Part shown: positions 20,648 through 33,607 of the stretch, one piece after another
How positions within the stretch are numbered: position 1 is the first letter of the stretch
Layout of the letters: every line of letters begins with the position of its first letter
The notes under the pieces: model-generated
Seen by the model: the letters and a program-made list of their open reading frames with translations, nothing else
What the model was told of the DNA's origin: nothing
Database searches by the model: none
Assembly (NCBI GenBank): GCA_032690845.1
Contig: CM064421.1
Span: forward strand, 41,096,963 to 41,160,962
DNA: 64,000 nt
Origin: Eleusine coracana subsp. coracana
Taxonomy: Eukaryota > Streptophyta > Magnoliopsida > Poales > Poaceae
Direction of reading: 5' to 3'
Program-made: the position numbers and the translations under genes

Positions 20648-23600
20648 ATGGCTAGCTGGTTAGGTTTCTCCCTCTCGTCGCACATTTCCATGGAGGCGCC
20701 CTCCTCTTCTGAAACCGCGCCTGCTCATCATCCTCCAACTCCTGCTAGCGCCACGATGTCCTCTTCTCCATCTCCTAGCAGCACAACCACCTGCAACTTT
20801 CTCTTCTCCCCTCCTGCGCAAATGGCCGCTCCTTCGCCTGGCTACTACTACGTCGGCGGAGCCTACGGAGATGGCACCACCACTGCCGGAGTTTACTACT
20901 CCCATCCGCATCTCCCCGCGATGCCTGTTAAGTCCGATAGCTCCCTTTGCAACATGGAAGGTTCCTATTACAATCCATCCGTCATCCTCTCTTGTTCTTC
21001 TTGTCATGAAACTCGCCCTCTCTCTGTAACTTTGTTCCCCTTTTGATGGATAGGTATGATGGCGTCGTCTTCGCCGAAGCTGGAGGACTTCTTGGGCGGT
21101 GGCAATGGCAGTGGGCATGATACGGTCACTTACTACAGTCAGCAGGATGGCCAAGAAGAGGATGATGGAAGCAAGAGCTACCAGTACCACCAGGTAGTCT
21201 CTTACAACTTCCAGCCTCTGACGGAAGCAGAGATGCTCCAAGAAGCCGCGGCGCCAACGGAGGAGGCAATGGCCGCGGCCAAGACCTTCCTCATCACCAA
21301 CTATGGTGCTTGCTACAGCAACGGGGAGATGCAGCCGCTGAGCCTGTCCATGATGAGCCCAGGGTCCCAGTCCAGCGGCTGCGTCAGTGCGCCGCCGCCG
21401 CAGCATCAGGTGACTGCTCTAGCGGCTGCGGCCTCTGCGGCCGCTGCCCAGGTTCGCAGTAATGGCGGTGGTGAGCAGTGCGTGGGGAAGAAGAGGGGCA
21501 CCGGGAAGGGAGGAAACAAGCAGCCGGTGCACCGCAAGTCCATCGATACGTTTGGGCAGAGGACCTCACAGTACAGAGGCGTCACCAGGTAATCTGCTTA
21601 CGAAGATTTAGCCTTTTTATCTGTCATCTCTTGTTGCATTTGTTCGATCGGCTGGATTGGTACGGGCTTTGCTTAATGCCTTTTTAGTTATGAAGTCATG
21701 CTAGGTTGTCTTGCATCTCCTCTGTGGGCACTCTGACGTTGTCTCCTCTGCGGCATTGATCATCTTGTTGGGATGTTCTCATATTGCCGAGCTTGTGAAA
21801 GTCATTTTATTCATGATTCCTCTTTGGAGTGTTCTGCTTAGCTGATGCTGAACCGGTAGTTTGTGGCATTGATGTGCCTGTGTCGTACTCTTCTTTCTGA
21901 GTGTTTTCTTATGCTCTGCTATTGTTGTAATTTAGTAAAGCTGCAACCCATTCTTGATGCCCCATTTTACATGCCTCTTGTTGGGAATGGGATTCTTCCA
22001 TGTTTTCTCCTGTAACTAATGATTACTTGCTGCATTGGACAAGACTAATAAAGGATGGGGACGCTGATGGTTCTGTTTCCACCTTCAGTTCTTCCTACTA
22101 ATGTGGCATCTACTCAACTGTTATGGAGCATGCGATTTATTTGTTTGTTTGGCTCTTTCTAAATTGAATGATGAAGGTTTTGTTTGTATTTGATTTACTG
22201 GAGCAGACACAGGTGGACTGGGAGATATGAAGCCCACCTCTGGGACAACAGTTGCAAAAGGGATGGGCAGACAAGGAAAGGGAGGCAAGGTTGATTGCTA
22301 AACATCGAACATAAATCATGTGCTGTCGAAACTTAAACAATAGCTGACATTTTGATTTTTCTTCATTTTTTCTGAAACGTCGTTTTGGGGTCTACGTGGC
22401 TGAAATTTGTTTATCCCCAGTATATTTAGGTAACTACCTCGCATTTGTTTGTTCGATTACTTGTATGAAGTTACCAAATCTGAGAAATTAAACTTGATTT
22501 CTTACATGTGCATTAGGTGGTTATGACACTGAAGACAAGGCTGCAAGGGCTTATGATCTTGCTGCTCTGAAATATTGGGGTCCAGCTACTAGCATCAATT
22601 TCCCTGTAAGGGTGATATAGTAGTTTTCATACAAGAAAAACTGTTGTGTTGATGCTGATTTATGTAATGTGGATTAATTCATTTTGTTTAACAGCTTGAA
22701 CACTACCGAGAAGAGCTCGAGGAGATGAAAGGCATGACAAGGCTTGAATATGTTGCGCATTTGCGAAGGTGATTGCATGCTATTTTGCCTTCCTTGTAAG
22801 ATCCTTCCTTTCTTTGAAGTATTGCTGCGTTTCTCAAGCTATTACTGATAACAGGAGAAGCAGTGGGTTTTCTCGAGGTGCTTCAATCTACCGTGGAGTA
22901 ACAAGGTAATTTGTTTGAGAAAATATGTTGTCCTTGGTGAATACATCAAAATGGCATTAGGAAACATGAAACAATATCAAATTCTCAATATGCTCATGCA
23001 GTCATGCTGATTGTATTACAGGCATCATCAACATGGAAGATGGCAAGCTCGGATTGGCAGAGTTGCTGGGAACAAGGATTTGTACCTCGGGACTTTCAGT
23101 AAGATCTCTCTGACTGATTGTTGATTTGTAGGGCCTAATTGCTTCTGCAAAGTAATGCCGCTTAAGTGAAAGAAGCTTTTGGTTCTAACATCAAGTAACT
23201 AGTGTTCCTTTGGGGTGTGTCTGTCGTACCACGTTAATTGTCTTGTCAAAGTACATTTGCTTGAGAGACACGGGCTTTTACTGCTAATTTCTAGTTTTGC
23301 GCATGACTTTTAGAATCAGCTTTAATCCGTGGGGGACATTGGCGATGCATCCCCTGATCATTCTTTGCTTTTTCAGATTGTTATATTCTTTTCTTAAGGC
23401 TGTGACCTCTGAACAAAGCTACCTGTTTGACTGTTTTCAACACACCGTTGAATCAAAAGATGGCATTAGCATGATACAAAAGTAATCAGATCGTAAATCC
23501 TACTTTACATCAGGATCTATGTTTGTTTCTCGATTTGTAAACAAGATTATATACTTGTTAAAAAAAACTCTGCTCATAAGTCACAGCTCATGGTAGAATT

Positions 23601-24325
23601 GTTCTTTTTTTTTTCTAAAAAAAAATACTATGGTTATAAGCCACAGCTCACCACTGAACACTTCAGGTACTCAAGAAGATGCCGCTGAGGCGTACGACGT
23701 AGCTGCCATCAAGTTCCGTGGCTTGAACGCGGTGACAAACTTTGACATAACTAGATACGACGTGGAGAAGATCATGGAAAGCAATGTGCTGCTCCCTGGG
23801 GAGGAGGCACGTAAGGTGAAGGCGATGGAGCCAGCGAACGGTGCATTACCATTGATGCAGAACGGCGGCAGGGAGGTCAACCCCGCTGGTGAAGCAAGTA
23901 ATAGCGAGTGGAGGATAGTGCTCCATCAGGAAGCCGTAGCGTGCACCGAAGCGCAGGACGATCTTCAGAAGGGCGTCATGGGCGGCGACCCTCACCCATC
24001 CCTGCACGGCATTGTTGGTGGTCTGGACCTGGACGTCGTCGAGTGTGATGAGGCGCAGCATGACCTGCAGGATGTTTCGGGCAGCAGGGCTGTCAACTAC
24101 TCAAACTCGTCGTCGCTGGTGAGCAGCCTTGGCAACTCGAGGGAGGGGAGCCCGGCGGATAGGCTGGGGCTGGCCATGCTCTACAACAAGCACACGAATG
24201 GCGGCGTGAGCCTGGCCACGATGAGCCCCTGGATGCAAATGCCGGCGCCGACAGCGTCGTCGCACATGCTGAGACCGACCAACGTTTCTCACCTTCCGGT
24301 GTTTGCCGCTTGGGCGGACGCCTAG
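20648..24325 (+). CDS. AINTEGUMENTA-like / PLETHORA-type AP2 transcription factor
   Basis: Nine exons: 20648-20960, 21054-21588, 22207-22289, 22421-22429, 22517-22605, 22695-22768, 22855-22905, 23022-23098 and 23667-24325. They close to 629 residues. Exon 4 is the 9-nt micro-exon of this family (TATATTTAG). The start gives [12 protein letters not shown], the clade's N-terminal motif; [11 protein letters not shown] and [19 protein letters not shown] follow. AP2 repeat 1 begins near residue 275 ([20 protein letters not shown]). A linker ([20 protein letters not shown]) leads to repeat 2 near 378-435 ([19 protein letters not shown]). The C terminus is acidic and low-complexity, ending [11 protein letters not shown]. 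Such proteins are nuclear DNA-binding regulators of meristem, root and embryo growth. I see no BBM-specific N-terminal motif, so AIL5/PLT-like fits better than BABY BOOM. Confidence 0.93.
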
Positions 24326-26791
24326 CTAACTACTACTGCTTGATCTTGCTTTATTATTGGCTTCTTTTTGTAGACTGAAGCAAGATTAATTAGTAGGGAC
24401 CAAATGCCAGTGTTAGGTAGTTTAGTTGGATTAGCAAAACTTGGTTAATTAGGAAGCACGATGGTGTACTGCTGGTTATGCAGAAAAAAAAAAGGGGTGT
24501 AGGCGTTAGACCTCAGCTGAAGAAGCATACTGGTAGTGTTTGTATGGTAGCGTTCTTTATTTTGAGCCTTTTTTTGGGTGGGGGGGGGGGGGGGGGGGGG
24601 GCAAATTGGCATGGCTGGAATGTAGTAGTAGAGGTTTTGAACGTTACATGAAACAAGGCTGTTCCAAGGAAAAGGAAAAGGGTCATGAGATGAGATGGTT
24701 TTTGTAGCTTTAGTGGCTCGTATAAGATGGTTATAGTTGATGGGTGGGGTCGTTCCGCGCGCTTCATTGGCTGTGCGCTGTGCAGGGAGGTGGAAGTTCT
24801 TTTGACCACTGCGCTGATGACCCAGGTCTCCGCTGCCGCCTCCGTCACGTCCTCTCGCTTTCTCTGCATGGCACGGCACCCTCTTGATGATGGCAATGAG
24901 TAGTATCATAAAACATTCCCTTTCCCGTTGGAGGGAGCTTTGACGCAGAGTTTCCCACATTCCGGCTCCAATCATTCCAAAAGCGGGCGGGAGATTCTCG
25001 TGGCATATGTTCCTGCCTGCAGCTTCATGATGGCGTGTGTAGGCTATCCTGACGCATGTAACTTACCGGCGCATGGATATGTCACTGTGAGCTCGATCGG
25101 ATGCCCATCCTGTGGAACACCACCGCCTGCCAGCTCTAGTTGAGATCATAGAACAGGACGCCGGTTTTATTTGAACGACATATCCCTCGCATCGAGCCGA
25201 TCGTTGGAGGCACAGGCACTATTTACGCTCTGCTGCCGTCCTGGAAAAATTGACGCTAGTGCAGTTTTGGGTTTACGCCGGGCTGTGTACTTTACTTGTG
25301 CCTCGCCGCACCGCACGTCGCGCATAGTCCCGGCCTGACCCCTTTGCCGGTACGTACATGCAGCGAACCGGACCGGAGACGACGACATGTTTGACTTGTC
25401 TACAAGTACTCCGGTCCATCACCCGCGCCCACCGCTTGCTGTACTGTACACCCGCGCCGCACGGAACAGAACAGTGCATCCGCCCGCCGCTGGCCCTTGG
25501 GTGGCGTTTATATCTGCCTCTCCGGATGAGACAGCACGTGCCGCGCCAGCCACCCGGCTAGCGCCAAACCGAAGCTCACCAAGCACTCCTCTCGCGCTCC
25601 CCACCGGCAGGGCAGCTCCCGTCCCATGTGCCCGCCCCGTCGGAACCGGATCGCACATGTGGAAGCGTTTAGTTAAAAACCGCCTGGGCGCGCGCATATC
25701 GTCTCGATCGGCAGCAGGAGGGGATGTGCATTCGTGTGCGGCCGCGTGGGCATCCTGGTCGACTGGTCGTCCTTGGCGTCTTGCTGCTTGTACGCTTGCG
25801 CGGCGTGCGACGGAGCAGTGGCCCTCGGTTGTCAGCCGCGGGAACCTGCTCGGCGTCGGCAGAGACACAGCAGCGCCTTCTTCCGGCGGTTTTAGCGCCG
25901 GCTCAACCCGGCCGGCCACTACCGGCGCCGTCTCAGTTTCTTGAAAACCGTAGCACCAGCGCTGTTCTGCCTCTGCCCCACCTCCTGTCCGAGTGTGCAC
26001 AGTTCACGTGCACGCGGCTGCCCCACGCCTGCTAGGCTGCTACGAAAAACACCTACTCCTATACTACTACTCGTAGTAAGTAGTACCGTGTATACACGTA
26101 CGCTTGATCTGTGCGTGTCGGGTCGTGTCGCTGATCGATCGCGCGTAGTACTAATGCAGGGTCACTGCCGCCCTGCCGCTTGAGGACAGCCAACAACGGA
26201 GGCAAGAAAAGTAAAGGAGAAAAGTTATCGTTGGAGCGTTGCATGGCGAGAACCAGTAGTACTACGCGGGGGCGATTGGTCTCGGTCAACTGGCTTTGGT
26301 TCCATCAGTCCTGTTGCTTTTGCCCTTGCAGCTCATCCTACGTCTATCAATGTTCTACTGAGGCCGGACACCCCCGGTGACCGATGCCAACAGCCTCCTA
26401 CACTTTTTTTTTTTAATTTTTTGTTGACAATAACAGCCTCCTACACTTTGACAGGACACACTGCCATTGCGGTCCGTTGCTTCTTCGGTTCTGCCTGTTC
26501 AGCCAGTGTACGCAAAAGCTTCCTATCTGGGCCGGACCGTAACTCTAAAATCGATGGGCCCAAGTCTAACTATGCATGGCTCGATAAGAAACATGATAGC
26601 CCATTCGGTCATCGAGCACGTTTCATTGCGTACCATTAGCCCGTTGCATGTAGGATGTAGCCCGCGATATCAAGCCCATTCGTACCACCGGTTCTTTCTC
26701 TCGGATAAAGTCCAACCTGCCACTTCGACGACTCCCATCGCGTCTACTCCTGTCTCCCTGGTCCATCCAAATTCCCCCCACCACGCCCACG
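24326..26791. other. Intergenic region between the AP2 and F-box genes
   Basis: Begins with the AP2 3' UTR, then a 22-base G run (24580-24601). 24750-26100 is GC-rich with several overlapping frames (for example 25387-25944 plus and 25419-26000 minus) that show no domain and no consistent codon pattern. The end contains the SKIP22-like promoter and leader. I support no gene here. Confidence 0.6.
24580..24601. repeat. 22-base poly-G run
   Basis: An uninterrupted G run about 255 bp after the AP2 stop codon. It is a potential G-quadruplex and a weak point for sequencing accuracy. Confidence 0.9.
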
Positions 26792-28198
26792 ATGAAGCTC
26801 CGGTTGCGATCCATGGAATCGCGCGGCGGCGCGGCGGAGACCCACCGCGTGGACGTCCCGCCCACGGCCACGCTCGCCGACGTCAGGGCGCTCCTCGCCG
26901 CCAAGCTCTCCGCGGCGCAGCCCGTCCCCGCCGAGTCCGTCCGCTTCTCCCTCAACCGCGCCGACGAGCTCGTCTCGCCCGACGCCGCGGCCGCGCTCCC
27001 CGACCTTGGCCTCGCGTCCGGCGACCTCGTCTACTTCACGCTCTCCCCGCTCTGGGTCCCCACGCCGCCTTCTCAGGCTGCGGCCCCCAACCCTAGCCCG
27101 GGCTCTGCTTCGATCGCGAAGGCCGTGGTGGACCTCGGCAAGTCTACGGACAAGCCTGGTGCTGCCGGATCCTCCTCGTCGCAGATGCGTCCAGTGGAGG
27201 TGAGCCCTAGCGTGCCTGTAGCATCTGATCAGGCGGATGTAGTCATGGTGGAGGCCGCCGACATGACGAAGGTCTGGTCGACTTTCGTGCTTGGGGATCT
27301 TAAGAGGGAGATGGAGAATGTTTCTGGCGCTGAGGGCACCGTTGTTGGTCGCCTGGTTGCGGCCCTGCACGCAGCTCTGCTTGATGTCGGCTTTTGCACC
27401 TCAAATCCAGCAGGGTCTCACCTGTCGCTGCCGCAGGGCTGGCCATCAGGTGCTTCAGAGCTGCTGATCATCAAGTACACTGTGCCAGAGTTTGTTTCTA
27501 TGTTACCTGTGGCTGAGGAGGGGAAAGTGGCGGTGCTCAATTTCTCGTTGATGGGGAATTTCATCATGGTGTATGGGTTTGTGCCCGGAGCGCAGTCTGA
27601 GATGTGCCGGTTGTGCCTGGAGTTGTCGACGCTTGAGCCTTTGCTTTATCTGGATAGCGATCAGCTGGGCCGACTGCAGGAGAGGGAGATTCTTGAGCTG
27701 TGGAGAGTGCTAAAGGATGAGATGGCCCTGCCACTGATGATATCGTTGTGCCAACTTAATGGCTTGCGCTTGCCACCTTGCTTGATGGCGCTGCCTGCTG
27801 ATCTCAAGACTAAAATCTTGGAGTTTGTTTCTGGGTTAGATCTTGCAAGGGTTGAATGCACGTGCAAGGAAATGGCGATTCTTGCCGCAGATGATAATCT
27901 TTGGAACAAATTTGTAGTAGATGGTGAGGGTTCTAGAGGGAGCAAGAGCGCCAAGGCAAGGTTTGCAGAAGCTTGGGTTGCCAATAAGAGGCGGTCGAAG
28001 AGGCCTATTCCAACCTTTTGGAACTATGGCTGGGGGAACCATCCATTTGTCCCACACAGGTTCCCGGTGATTGGTGGTGACTCAGACAGGCTGCCGTTCA
28101 TTGGGAATCATGGTTCGCTTGGCCGTGGCTTTGGAAATCAACGAAGGAACATCTCACCAAACTGCAATCTTAATGGTGGTGGGTTTAACTTCTTTTAG
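26792..28198 (+). CDS. F-box protein, SKIP22 / Fbxo7-PI31-like
   Basis: A single-exon gene of 468 residues with a GC-rich start. Residues 1-83 look like a ubiquitin-like fold (KLRLRSMESRGG.., VPPTATLADVRALLAAKLS). The middle (about 150-325) resembles the PI31/FP domain of Fbxo7-type proteins, with VPEFVSMLPVAEEGKVAVLN. An F-box follows near 333-373 (LPADLKTKILEFVSGLDLAR, then VECTCKEMAILAADDNLW). The C-terminal part is Gly/Arg/Asn-rich and likely disordered. By family, the F-box binds SKP1 in an SCF ubiquitin ligase, and the Fbxo7/PI31 relation suggests contact with proteasome regulation. The substrate is unknown. The ATG sits in CCACGATGAAG and no upstream in-frame start fits. Confidence 0.9.
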   Translation: MKLRLRSMESRGGAAETHRVDVPPTATLADVRALLAAKLSAAQPVPAESVRFSLNRADELVSPDAAAALPDLGLASGDLVYFTLSPLWVPTPPSQAAAPNPSPGSASIAKAVVDLGKSTDKPGAAGSSSSQMRPVEVSPSVPVASDQADVVMVEAADMTKVWSTFVLGDLKREMENVSGAEGTVVGRLVAALHAALLDVGFCTSNPAGSHLSLPQGWPSGASELLIIKYTVPEFVSMLPVAEEGKVAVLNFSLMGNFIMVYGFVPGAQSEMCRLCLELSTLEPLLYLDSDQLGRLQEREILELWRVLKDEMALPLMISLCQLNGLRLPPCLMALPADLKTKILEFVSGLDLARVECTCKEMAILAADDNLWNKFVVDGEGSRGSKSAKARFAEAWVANKRRSKRPIPTFWNYGWGNHPFVPHRFPVIGGDSDRLPFIGNHGSLGRGFGNQRRNISPNCNLNGGGFNFF

Positions 28199-31100
28199 AA
28201 CGTCCCATAATGTTGTTTTTCACGTGGTTCTTCTATGATAATAATATTTTGTAAGAAGGGGTAAATGGACAAGAGTATTTTGTAAGATAGGTATAGGCTG
28301 GTTGAAGCCTTGTACATATCAAGTTGCACAATTATGAATGTGCACAGCGCTCTTGTCCTCATATATCCCCCCTACTATCTCAGATCCTATCTTTCAAGTT
28401 TGCTGTTAAGATCAATGTAGTTTATGCTCTATTAGGGAAATACCTTTAATCTTTTCTTTGACAATGAGCTAGCTGCGATCACTGTCTGAATGTTAAGATA
28501 TGTATATATAGCCAAGATAATAATAACTTTGAACCCCAGAACTCTTCTTTTGTTCATTTACATTTAACATGCAATTATAACATTGTTTGGTTGATTTTAC
28601 TCGTGTATTGCACACATGTGCTATGAAACCAATTATACCTTGCATTTCCTTATTGGATTTTTCCCTTAATAAGACATGCTTGTAATAGCATATTAGTACT
28701 AGGATAATCAGGTTCTGCCATGTTTAATCACAATGCATTGAAGAGATTACAAAACAAATCAAACGATGATATATCTATATGCATGAAAAACTCAGCAGAA
28801 TGCTAACTGATACATTGATTTTTTTTTCCCCAATCTCAAGTTGCCATCTTTTGAATACAGTAAATAGAGCTTTAAAAGCTGCACATCGAACAATTTGTTA
28901 CATTGCAGATTTTTATGATAATAGTACGTACCATGATATGGCTTATGTATGATTTATTATACAAATTTTGTGCGTGAATGAATCGTTGCATTGAATTGTG
29001 CAAAGTTGCAACCTTAAACAATGATTTGTATATCTAGGATCACCTTAAACAATGATTGAATTGTGCAAAGATGCAACCTCAAACATTGAATCACTGTGTT
29101 GATGTGGACTATATCTACGACTTTTTGTGTTATCAGTGGAGGTTGTAATATGTTGCTCCATGGTGCTCTTGTTTGAATCTGCTCAACTAAAGACAATGAT
29201 TGAGCTGGCCTTCTTAATTAATTTATCTGATACAGGAGACTGATGTTTGTACATCTTGATCAAATTTGTTTTTGTGTTATGCATATATGTATTTTCTCTG
29301 AACGAGTACCATATTTTCTCTGACCAAATACTATATGTTGTACTGTCTCATAAATAAATCTTAGGCTATTCAAATATATTGTATAACTCACTGGGTAACA
29401 GTGTATATGTTAGGAATTCTTTTATAAAGATAAAAAAAGACATATCATAGATGATTTTTGCAAGCAATGGATTGTTATTGTATCTTTTTCTTTGTTACTA
29501 GTAACTGTGTTATCTGCATTTGCATTGTCTTTATTATTTGTAAGTTTATTAATTTCTTATTCATTTGTGACCTCATTCATTATTTGTTTATTTGTCCATT
29601 TTCGTTGTTGCATATACATGTGGTCTTTTGATATTTATGACCATTTTTTCTTTCTCATGAACTCCGCTGTATTAGCTGGGTGTGTCGGGTACTTCATCGT
29701 CATAACACCTGAATGATTGGAAAGTTTATAACAGTGTTTCAGTGAGATTTTTGTGGTATTTTTTTTTCCTAAGTTTGAACTGGTCCAGGCAAAATCCTTG
29801 ACTTAAGAGATTGCTGGTTTGGGGGGAAAATATTGTCTATTTGCGCAGCATGAGTAAAGCTTTTATTCTTGTATTATTAACATTTCTCATGTAGTGTTAA
29901 TTTACCAGAACTTTGAGTTGTTTCTGCTTCTGACTATTGTTTCTTTATTATGTAACTCAGACATATCAGACCGGGGATAGTTTGCGATGTTTATAATTGA
30001 CACGAACATGTAAAAGCAATTCCTGCTGGACGCTTTTGTACCTGTTGCTTTTTAGTGGTCGATGAAAATGATGGGTTGAATGAACGATAGGGCTCTTCCT
30101 CCACCATTGGATAGTTCAGGCTGGGGACCAAAGATTTCAAAATTTGTTTATAGTGAGCTTTACATTGACCACAGAAAGAAATGCCACTTTTCTGTTGCAG
30201 GCGTGCATCTACTCTGACTTGTTTACACATGTTCTATTGACCATTGGGCATTGGCCTCATTTATCCTTGATAAGTAATTACACTATTCAAATGATTTAAT
30301 ATCTGTCATGACATTTAGCTTTCTGAGCACTTATCTTTGGACTGGGGCTGTGACTGTGAGCCACTGTGTTGGCAGTACTAAACTCAGAGCTGTACGGTGC
30401 GCCTCGTAGCCTGAGAAAGGCTTCAACTTTCTGTGACATGAGACTCTTTGCTTGTGGTTTGGTGCACTGAAAAGATTGTGGGGGAGAGCATGGGAACAAT
30501 AAGTTTATAAATCCAGATGGGGTAAGTATTGAAGTATTTTTCCAGATGGGGTAAGTATTGAAGTATTTTACTGTCAGAAGATCTTATTACTATAAAATTG
30601 TTGATTGGAATTTTGATTGCAAGTTCCTTTCTTAGTTACTTTGTACTGTATTTATGGTAGTAGCAGTTCATACAGCGTTCCTGCAAGATTTATAAAGTAA
30701 CTGTGTTTTTGCGAATAAAGTAACTGTGTTTGAATTTGCTTTCTCAGCGGGACATCATTGTTCATAACTCTCATTTATAACTTTGTACGCATAAATTGTT
30801 GTGTGTTTACTGTATGTTCTAGTGTTAAATGGATATATATCTTGTCTGGCGCGAAGAAAGTTTAGCACATCTTCGGCTGCCTTAGAATTTATAATGATTG
30901 ATTCTTCTCTTAAAATATCTTGTGTAAAATACAAATGCAGTTACTTGTGTTCGTCTTTTCGGCGAGCTTACTCCTACTTGTGAACATCTTTCCCGAAACA
31001 AGAATTTTTCTCCGCTCTAACGTGTTTTGCTTTTCCATCATGCATTAGTCTCCGGACAACACGATTGCAGAATACAGAATCTCTTTTTAATGTTCGAACT

Positions 31101-31790
31101 AATCACTTGGATTACCTTGGCGACAAGACAAGTACGGCGGAAGCGACAGTACTGCGCAAGCACCAAAAAGACTCTACTGGTTTACGGACAGCGAAAACAG
31201 GAATCCAATTCGCTGACGATACACCTCTATCACTGGCAGGATTCCCCTGTTGCAGCTCTTTGCTTTGACTGTATTATTCGACGTCAGCTCCAGCCAGCTG
31301 CCCAGCCCCCTACCGGCTTCGCCCGCACTACTATCGCTCAACAATAATTCTGGCAGCAGAAACGGTGGTAGCTAATGTGAAGGGAAACATGAGACTGAAC
31401 GGCTTCCTCTATGGACAGACACTTGGAAATCCGAAAGCACCCTTCAGCTTTACTTGCGCCCTTCATGTGCCCGTAGCGTGGTAATGCGCAATAATGATAT
31501 GGGTGGTGCTTGTTGAGAAAGATCACATGGAAACTACAAATTTTAGTCCAGTTATGAACGGGTAATCTTTTCATGACGCGAGCGTGCAACCGTTCAACTG
31601 GTACACGACGCAGGTACTTCTGTGCTGCTGCTACTATGTTTATACTGATGATGAGGTGGGAAGGGAAACGAGACAGCGAGGAGCTGGTAGGAAACTGGAA
31701 AGAACCGTGGGGTCTTCAGCAATTCAATATTTTTCAGTCCTAGCCACATGTCCGCATGCCACTACATTGGTGGACACTATTCATTCCACA
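28199..31790. other. Long AT-rich intergenic region, no gene seen
   Basis: After the F-box gene's 3' UTR the sequence is AT-rich and frames are short. Local duplications occur: a box around ACCTTAAACAATGATT with GAATTGTGCAAAG repeats at about 28993-29085, and a 29-bp perfect tandem repeat lies at 30512-30569. I see no splice-linked coding exons on either strand. Confidence 0.6.
30512..30569. repeat. 29-bp tandem duplication
   Basis: TCCAGATGGGGTAAGTATTG and the bases that follow occur at 30512 and again at 30541, two adjacent identical units. Confidence 0.9.
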
Positions 31791-31829
31791 TCAGGCTGGT
31801 GAGTAAACAGCGGAGCTTGTGATCAGAAC

Positions 31830-31887
31830 TTCAGAAGAGGAGGAACAGGGGAGAGCCGGAGAGCAGAAGCCCTAGCGTCCGTACTGG
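31830..31887 (+). other. Possible 5' UTR exon of the bHLH gene
   Basis: A purine-rich leader-like stretch (GAGAGCAGAAGCCCTAGCGT) ends at a good donor (GTACTG/GTAATG). The first coding exon at 33608 starts right after an acceptor-like CAG, so at least one upstream non-coding exon is expected. This is a candidate; intervening exons such as one ending near 33486 (GCTCAG/GTTGGT) are also possible. Confidence 0.35.
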
Positions 31888-33607
31888 TAATGACATGTTA
31901 CTGTGCGATGCTCTTACTGGGAAATCGTTTTGCATTTAGGATAAGCACCATTCTCATCTTTTCTTTACTACTATCACTGTTATTGTGGTCTGTACTTCTC
32001 TTTGACTTTGAGGATGGCGAAGCACTTTCAGCACTCATGCGCACAGACAGTGGCCAAGCTTGACTTCCGATCTCATCAATTGTGCAGAAAACTTGGTGAA
32101 TAGTGCATTTTTACTGTTTATTTAGTGTAGATTTGTGCAAGTCAGAGGGGGTCATGGCCTCCTTTGGCCTCAACTAAGCTTCGCCACTGCACACAGAGCC
32201 AACAGTATATGAGCATCATCCTCTCCCTCTTTCTCTCTGACGGGCTAGAGAACTATTTACTCATTAAGAGACACAGGGGGGTTTATCAGAATGGTTTTCG
32301 CTATACATAAGTGTTTGATCCTCTTAGCATCTTTCTCTATCTTTACATGGAAAAGGACAAATTTCTGGATTTCTTGACCCTTTCATCATGACCAAACTTT
32401 GCTTGTGAATCTTCTGATAATTCTCACATCGTCATGCTTAGGATGTATTTCGTTTAAAAAAAATGCTATAAGGATGTGCAATAGTGACAAGTGACATGGA
32501 ACACACTGATAGCTTTTGTAAATCCTGCACTTCCTCCCCTGTTCGATGGAGCATTTACAGTTCCGCATCAAATATCGACGGTTCAAGAGACTGTTGAGTG
32601 TTGAGTTTTGGGAATCCCCCACTCTCACCAAAAGGAATGCAACCAGCTATAATTTGGCTGTTCTCCGACCGCAGACCATACTGCTTCCGTGTTTTCCCTT
32701 CTGGTTTGAAGGTAGCGTTTTCTTAGCTGTTACTCTGTTTCTTGTTCTGTGAATCTGATTCTACAACCTTTGATTTCTGGTATTTCCATTAAGATTGGGT
32801 GTGGCAATTTGTGCAAACGGCAGCGCAAACTTTGTTTCGGCATTGTGCCTTACAATTGCGGGGAAAACAGGTAGTTGAATTTCTATCGATGCCCAATCTG
32901 TGTAATTCTGCTGAAAGAAACTTGCACGGTTCCTGAATCTGTAGCCTCATTTTGGGTTAGTGAAGAAAATTTTAAGGTACACAGTTCATTTGTGCTATGT
33001 TTCAGACTTTCAGAGGGATGGGCCCGGTTTATTGCTTACTAATAATTAACCTTATTCTGGGCTGGGCCATACAGTGCATGGCAGTAGCATCTGATCCTTG
33101 GGTTGGTCACTTGGCCTTCAGTTTGCAGTACCTACTGTGATTGATCTTCATTCAGAACTCTTTATTCTGATCTCTGGATGTGATCCAGCTGGTGCATGGT
33201 TGTTAATAGTACCAACAATACTATTCCGGGACCTGATTTCCACCTTTGCCCTTGCGTTTGTCTATTGCATTAGGCTTACTTAACCTTTTCACTTTGGACA
33301 ATCTTTATGTAAGGCTGCAAGAGTTAGTTGTTCCTTGTTGAGCCTTGCAAGGAATTGACTGTCCAGCTCCCGATCTACTCCATCCTTTAAGTAAAGCTCC
33401 TTCAGTAGGCGAAGCTGGCAAGTTAAGGTCATCAGACATTCCCTAAACTGATTGCAACATCGCACTGAGATCAAGGGTCAAGCTCAGGTTGGTAATTTCA
33501 TTTATTCATTTCATATATTCATTGGAGAATCTGTTCACAAAAGATAGAGCTACCTTTAAGTTTGAAGTATGAGCAGCATCATTTGATTAATCTTAGTTTC
33601 TTGGCAG

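Noticed and set aside
20660..21406. 248-codon minus-strand frame antisense to the AP2 gene
   Set aside because: It lies over two well-supported plus-strand exons and crosses their intron; its arginine-rich content mirrors GC-rich coding sequence.
25387..26000. Long overlapping frames on both strands between the AP2 and F-box genes
   Set aside because: Low-complexity GC-rich sequence with no domain, and plus and minus frames equally open.
26467..27370. Other frames over the start of the F-box gene (26467-27096 plus, 26744-27370 minus)
   Set aside because: Shadows of the GC-rich first part of the SKIP22-like gene, with arginine-rich, domain-free translations.
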